From the NCBI GenBank assembly GCA_021811505.1, contig JAJZOM010000296.1:1-9779 (forward strand): DNA of 9,779 nt, in the 5' to 3' direction. The notes under the pieces are model-generated. The model searched no databases. It saw only the letters and a program-made list of their open reading frames with translations, and was not told the DNA's origin. Positions 6,939 to 9,779 of this stretch are shown here, piece after piece. Within the stretch, counting starts at the first letter, position 1, and each line of letters opens with the position of its first letter. The stretch comes from Thermoplasmata archaeon. Lineage in GTDB: Archaea; Thermoplasmatota; Thermoplasmata; Thermoplasmatales; Thermoplasmataceae. The position numbers were made by a program, and so were the translations under genes.

Positions 6939-6954
6939 TGAAATAGCTATTTCA
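6939..6954. repeat. Perfect 16-bp palindrome in the divergent intergenic region
   Basis: TGAAATAGCTATTTCA reads identically on both strands. It lies about 34 bases upstream of the TATA-like box of the 92-residue protein gene and about 155 bases upstream of the corA TATA box. Two further CTATAG cores sit nearby, at about 6918-6923 and 6961-6966. It could be an operator for a dimeric regulator. The sequence shows the symmetry only; the binding role is inference. Confidence 0.5.
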
Positions 6955-7105
6955 CTGGGTCTATAGATATTAAAGAAAACTATAACTCTTCAGTTTTACC
7001 GTATAACCACTAAAAAAATTTCGTCTTACAACATGTTTTTTTAAAAAACCAAATAGAAATCCGTGCGACCATAAGTCTTGATATTTTCCGGTATTCAAGG
7101 CAAAT

Positions 7106-7117
7106 CTAATTATAACC
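7106..7117 (+). promoter_or_regulatory. TATA box of corA, predicting a leaderless transcript
   Basis: CTAATTATAACC, centred about 26 bases before the TTG at 7137. The usual archaeal spacing places transcription start at the start codon itself. No Shine-Dalgarno lies before the TTG, which agrees with leaderless translation. Confidence 0.55.
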
Positions 7118-7136
7118 GAAGTTCCATTTACACGTA

Positions 7137-8150
7137 TTGATAAGAGTTTTTACACCGGAAGATTCGACGCTCTCAGAGAGAGTTATAAATGATTTTTCTG
7201 AAGCTTATCCCCCGGAAAATGCAGCATTTAAGTGGTTCGATGTCGATGATCCAAAAGAAGATGAATTAAAACTGCTGAGCAAGAATTTTTCACTGCATAG
7301 CCTGACTGTTGAGGACATTTCTTCTGGAAAACAGAGAGTCAAGGTCGATGAATACGAAGAATATATTTTCGCCGTGTGTAAAGGTGTGTCTGTTGTTAAA
7401 GACCGGGATTTTGAATATGCGATCGATGAAGTGTTCATAATTTTAAGCAAGAACTATGTAATAACTATTCACAGCAAGGATTCCATGATAATGAATCACA
7501 GCGTTGATGCAATAAAGAATCAAGTCGCCTCTTACGGTAATCGTAAACCACTCGGCACCTTGATTTTGCACATGTTGTTCGATTTCGCTGTTGACTCCTT
7601 TTACTCTTCCCTGACGAGCGTTGAAAACTGGCTGGTCTCATTCAGGGAAGATCTGATCGATATCGATTCCCTCAAGTCAAAGGATCTGAGCCAAGTTAGG
7701 AAACTCATGTTTTTTATAGCTAAGGCCAGAAAAGAGTTGAGCGATTTCAGGATTGTCCTTTCCCAGCACCGGGATGTAATGTCACTGGCTGAACGCGGCA
7801 CGTTAAAATTTGTATCACTGGACTATATGTTAGCTTTCAGGGACGTGTATGACCACACTTTCCAGCTCATTGAAACTGTTGACTCATACATAATGAGGAC
7901 AAATGATGTAAGGGATCTGTACTTCACGTTGAGGGCAGCGTTTACAGACAATATAATTCGCTTGCTAACAATTGTTGCCACCATTTTCCTTCCACTGACT
8001 TTTCTTACCGGTTTCTATGGCATGAATTTTACACAGGGATTCTATGAGCCCGGATCCGGGAGCCTGTACGGGTTCTATTCGATGGTTGTCATAATGCTGT
8101 CGCTAATCGCCACTTTGCTGATTATCTTCAAGAAAAAAGGATGGATATAG
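7137..8150 (+). CDS. corA: CorA-type magnesium/divalent metal channel
   Basis: Complete, 337 residues, the usual length of archaeal and bacterial CorA. The cytoplasmic N-terminal domain runs to about residue 270 and includes the conserved TVEDI (56-60) and DEVFIIL (96-102) segments, then the long helical stalk. Two C-terminal helices follow, about 275-294 and 313-331, with the selectivity motif YGMN (GMN at 295-297) at the end of the first and the basic tail KKKGW at the C-terminus. CorA forms a pentamer that admits Mg2+, and in some members Co2+ or Ni2+, down the membrane potential. The periplasmic loop FTQGFYEPGSG has one acidic residue. The start is TTG at 7137, 26 bases from a TATA centre and without a ribosome site, so the mRNA is probably leaderless. 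An alternative downstream start would remove the conserved first strand. Metal specificity cannot be read from sequence. Confidence 0.95.
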   Translation: MIRVFTPEDSTLSERVINDFSEAYPPENAAFKWFDVDDPKEDELKLLSKNFSLHSLTVEDISSGKQRVKVDEYEEYIFAVCKGVSVVKDRDFEYAIDEVFIILSKNYVITIHSKDSMIMNHSVDAIKNQVASYGNRKPLGTLILHMLFDFAVDSFYSSLTSVENWLVSFREDLIDIDSLKSKDLSQVRKLMFFIAKARKELSDFRIVLSQHRDVMSLAERGTLKFVSLDYMLAFRDVYDHTFQLIETVDSYIMRTNDVRDLYFTLRAAFTDNIIRLLTIVATIFLPLTFLTGFYGMNFTQGFYEPGSGSLYGFYSMVVIMLSLIATLLIIFKKKGWI

Positions 8151-8159
8151 ACAATAAAA

Positions 8160-8196
8160 GCTAAACATTTTATAATTAGTAATTTATAAAATTAGC
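8160..8196. repeat. AT-rich inverted repeat/hairpin after corA
   Basis: GCTAA (8160-8164) pairs with TTAGC (8192-8196). Inside that, TTTTATAATT pairs with AATTTATAAAA with one bulge, around a loop of about three bases. It begins ten bases after the corA stop. No T-run follows, so it is not a classic intrinsic terminator. It may be an RNA hairpin at the 3' end of the corA message or an eroded terminal repeat of the adjoining transposase remnant. Confidence 0.45.
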
Positions 8197-8197
8197 A

Positions 8198-8476
8198 TGC
8201 TTTAAGACAAACGATGAAATGAAACTGTTAAGGATATCGAGGAAGGCCTTTCATGTCTATTCCTTGGGTGGCAGATTGAGAAATGCCGTAATGCCAGATG
8301 ATTCCGACTATTACAATGATGAGCGTGTTTGCAGATTAATAAATCGGAACACAAAAAGAAGGGACGTCATATATGCGAGAGCATCGACAACAAAGCATAC
8401 GAAGGAACAGCTATACAATTAAGGAAGTTTAAGCATCGGGCAGGCGATAACATGGATGGTAGAGATCATATCTTGA
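8198..8476 (+). pseudogene. Decayed DDE (IS4/IS5-like) transposase fragment
   Basis: One frame reads KLLRISRKAFHV, then MPDDSDYYNDERVCRLINRN and KRRDVIYARASTTKHTKE, and meets TAA at 8420-8422. The same frame continues to WMVEIIS before a TGA at 8474-8476. By memory this order resembles the C-terminal half of IS5/IS4-type transposases: an L-x-I-R-I-S...H strand, an A-D-S-x-Y-D-s-D-E block with the second catalytic aspartate (here DDSDYYNDE), a strand ending in R-x, and a W-x-V-E block with the catalytic glutamate (here WMVEIIS). In-frame stops, the missing N-terminal half and the missing C-terminal tail mark it as non-functional. It was not checked by search. The alternative is a small unknown ORF of 67 codons from ATG 8219 (ending at 8422), or chance. 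Confidence 0.42.
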
Positions 8477-8562
8477 TTTGATTTCACAATGGCTACCTAA
8501 TGAGATCCCAGCCACTATGGACAAAATAGTTGTTTTACAATGAACGTCGACAAATACCCGTG

Positions 8563-8574
8563 AAATAATATAAG
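8563..8574 (+). promoter_or_regulatory. Probable TATA box of the Phe-rich membrane protein gene
   Basis: AAATAATATAAG centred near 8569 predicts a transcript start near 8595 and a leader of about 24 bases, which would contain the GGAGG site at 8605-8609. Confidence 0.45.
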
Positions 8575-8604
8575 GGAGAAATGGATCAGTGATGAAGAGA
8601 GAAC

Positions 8605-8609
8605 GGAGG
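8605..8609 (+). promoter_or_regulatory. Shine-Dalgarno site deciding the TTG start at 8619
   Basis: GGAGG nine bases before TTG. An ATG at 8611 is too close to the site and opens only a three-codon frame (ATG GTT AAT TGA), so the TTG is preferred. Confidence 0.6.
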
Positions 8610-8618
8610 CATGGTTAA

Positions 8619-9029
8619 TTGACCCGCAGGATAAGGATTGGGATGGTTATATGGGTTGTCTACCTGTTGATTTTTATCCTCGTCGTGTTTCTGCTTCCTA
8701 CCATATATCCGGGTATCCGATCATATGGCAGTTTCTTTCCGTTCTTCTTTTTCTTCCCGTTCTTTTTCGGCGGATCGGGATTAAGGAGGAGAAATAATAA
8801 CAGACAAAATAACGGGAACTCTCCAGGCAAAAATAGTACTTCATCAACTGCCGGGAATGAAACGTCAGATCCTACAATGAGCACCGATTATCTTGATAAG
8901 CATAACGCCAAAATGTATGATGAATTTGGAGTACCCATACGTAGATCTACTTCACGATACTGGTATTATGCTGGTTTCGCCATAATAGCAGCAGGAATAA
9001 TTATCCTGTTCTTCAGATCGCAGTTATAA
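8619..9029 (+). CDS. Small two-helix membrane protein with phenylalanine-rich segment, function unknown
   Basis: 136 residues with TTG start and GGAGG nine bases ahead. I do not recognise the family. Layout: a basic N-terminus (TRRIRI), TM helix about 8-28, a short proline/glycine segment, a striking aromatic run SFFPFFFFFPFFFGG (38-52), a basic cluster LRRRNNNR, a low-complexity Asn/Ser/Thr/Gly linker (about 58-88), a polar segment DKHNAKMYDEFGVPIRR (93-109), and a second TM helix about 114-132 ending in FRSQL. Positive charges just after the Phe run and before helix 2 suggest the N/S/T linker faces the cytoplasm. The aromatic run is long enough to form a re-entrant or second membrane segment. 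The gene ends 57 bases before the antiporter gene on the same strand, but that gene has its own TATA box, so co-function is uncertain. Confidence 0.7.
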   Translation: MTRRIRIGMVIWVVYLLIFILVVFLLPTIYPGIRSYGSFFPFFFFFPFFFGGSGLRRRNNNRQNNGNSPGKNSTSSTAGNETSDPTMSTDYLDKHNAKMYDEFGVPIRRSTSRYWYYAGFAIIAAGIIILFFRSQL

Positions 9030-9050
9030 TTTCAGATCTCGGAAAGAAAT

Positions 9051-9060
9051 GTATATATTT
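9051..9060 (+). promoter_or_regulatory. TATA box of the antiporter gene
   Basis: GTATATATTT with its centre near 9055. A start about 26 bases downstream falls near 9081, leaving a leader of only about five bases before ATG 9087, so the message should be nearly leaderless. Confidence 0.6.
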
Positions 9061-9086
9061 CTGCACCGCCTAAGAAGATTCAATTG

Positions 9087-9779
9087 ATGTCTCTCATTTT
9101 TTCACTTTTTATGCTGCTCTTTTCGGCACTAATTGTCGGTGAGGTGTTTGAACGCTTCGGATTTCCTGCTGTGGTTGGAGAACTCCTTACGGGACTGATA
9201 CTTGGGCCTGCCATCTTTGATATCATTCGGATCAACGCTGTTTTCAACGGGCTCTCGGAAATAGCTCTATTCTTTATTGTGCTTTTGATCGGTGTTGAGG
9301 CCACTACTGAATCACTGAGAAAAAACTACAAACTTGGCCTCCTATTCTCATTTACCAGTTTTGTAGTGCCTTTATCGATTATGCTTGCAGTGTCACACTA
9401 TTTCCTGCATATACCCGAAACGGAATCCGTCCTGCTTTCCATATCCATCGCAGTTCCTTCTATCTCAATAATATCTGTGCTGCTGAAGAATTACGATTTA
9501 CTGAGGATTGAAGCTGGAGGTGTGATCCTTGCAAGTGTCATCATAACTGACGTGATCTCTTTTGCTGCAGCTTCTGCCTTCACCAACCCGAATGGAATCA
9601 CATTTGAGATAACAGGAATTATAATATTTCTCACTTTCCTGTTTCTTGTAGATCGCCTTATTAACAAGCATTCTGCACAAGTAATCGGTATTTTTGAAAG
9701 ACTTCATGCAAAGGAAAGGGGAGAAAAAATAATCTTCGGATCTATAATAATATCCGGACTCATAATCTCAAGCATCTTC
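9087..9779 (+). CDS. CPA2-family Na+(K+)/H+ antiporter, N-terminal part (runs off the window)
   Basis: 231 codons open from ATG 9087 to the right edge. It is a polytopic membrane protein of the monovalent cation:proton antiporter 2 family (NapA, KefB/C relatives; full proteins are usually about 380-600 residues). Signatures: EVFERFGFPAVVGELLTGLILGP (19-41), the family's lgxPxvxGellaGixlGP block; FFIVLLIGVEATTESLRKN (62-80), the F-x-x-G-l-E block; VPSISIISVLLKN (123-135), the unwound-helix region; and ASVIITDVISF (149-159), where the ion-binding aspartate is D155. The position before it is T154 rather than the D or N seen in well-studied exchangers. It would swap Na+ or K+ for H+ across the cell membrane. 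An overlapping TTG at 9084 would add one residue; ATG is preferred. Whether C-terminal TrkA-N or TrkA-C domains follow cannot be seen. Confidence 0.88.
   Translation, partial: MSLIFSLFMLLFSALIVGEVFERFGFPAVVGELLTGLILGPAIFDIIRINAVFNGLSEIALFFIVLLIGVEATTESLRKNYKLGLLFSFTSFVVPLSIMLAVSHYFLHIPETESVLLSISIAVPSISIISVLLKNYDLLRIEAGGVILASVIITDVISFAAASAFTNPNGITFEITGIIIFLTFLFLVDRLINKHSAQVIGIFERLHAKERGEKIIFGSIIISGLIISSIF

Larger units (their letters stand above)
6866..7136. other. Divergent intergenic region (271 bases)
   Basis: No gene is seen here. This AT-rich spacer separates the minus-strand 92-residue protein gene from plus-strand corA. It holds both putative TATA boxes, the 16-bp palindrome, an oligo-T/oligo-A run at 7035-7049 that is itself self-complementary, and a weak inverted repeat (CTTGA...TCAAG, 7077-7099) just ahead of the corA TATA box. 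Confidence 0.6.
8477..8618 (+). other. Non-coding gap before the Phe-rich membrane protein gene
   Basis: No open frame of note. The left part may be further eroded transposase sequence. The right part carries a TATA-like AAATAATATAAG (8563-8574) and GGAGG (8605-8609), which look like the promoter and ribosome site of the next gene. Confidence 0.45.

Noticed and set aside
7035..7049. Oligo-T run followed by oligo-A as a terminator
   Set aside because: No gene ends toward it from either side (the flanking genes diverge), so it is listed only as part of the intergenic region.
7077..7099. CTTGA...TCAAG inverted repeat before the corA TATA box as an operator
   Set aside because: Only five base pairs match, with a 13-base spacer; this is too weak to claim.
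9080..9304. Minus-strand frame of 74 codons, and a similar one at 9498-9707
   Set aside because: Both are antisense to the antiporter gene, and their compositions (Ser/Ile/Lys-rich, no motifs) are those of a shadow.
1..9779. tRNA, rRNA, CRISPR array or riboswitch
   Set aside because: No cloverleaf-like, rRNA-like or regularly spaced repeat sequence was seen by eye, and nearly all sequence up to 8150 is accounted for by coding regions.

Overview
The window looks archaeal, most likely from the Thermoplasmatales or a close relative. Several genes start with TTG or GTG, short TATA-like boxes sit about 26 bases before the expected transcript starts, some leaders are very short or absent, and purine-rich Shine-Dalgarno sites of the GGAGG type occur inside operons. 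The lineage is inferred from style and gene content; no 16S gene or lineage-specific marker is present.

Positions 1-6506 (minus strand) hold six genes read in the order hycD/NuoH-like, hyfE-like, hyfF-like, hycE/NuoD-like, a HycF-HycG (NuoI-NuoB) fusion, and hyfB-like, the last running off the left edge. All five junctions are 4-base ATGA or GTGA overlaps, so this is one translationally coupled operon for a membrane complex of the group 4 [NiFe] hydrogenase / complex I superfamily. It has two antiporter-like ion channels (HyfB, HyfF), a NuoH-like connector, a small HyfE membrane subunit and two peripheral redox subunits.

The key observation is that the large subunit has lost all four cysteines that hold the NiFe centre. 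The L1 motif C-G-x-C reads N-G-V-H, and the C-terminal D-P-C-x-x-C reads G-I-W-x-x-E. The small subunit keeps its four NuoB-type cysteines and carries an N-terminal half-ferredoxin domain with ligands for just one extra [4Fe-4S] cluster. The complex is therefore very probably not a hydrogenase but an energy-converting-hydrogenase-related (Ehr-type) redox-driven ion pump with unknown substrate. No NuoC-like subunit, formate dehydrogenase, NADH module or hydrogenase maturation gene is visible.

Positions 6587-6865 (minus) encode a 92-residue protein I do not recognise, just upstream of the operon. A 271-base divergent intergenic region (6866-7136) holds the likely promoters for it and for corA, plus a perfect 16-bp palindrome.

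On the plus strand, corA (7137-8150) encodes a complete CorA-type divalent metal channel that appears to be leaderless with a TTG start. It is followed by an AT-rich hairpin and a decayed fragment resembling a DDE transposase (8198-8476). Next come a small two-helix membrane protein with a phenylalanine-rich stretch (8619-9029) and the first 231 residues of a CPA2-type cation/proton antiporter (9087 to the right edge). Apart from the remnant and the two unrecognised proteins, the identified genes concern ion movement across the membrane.
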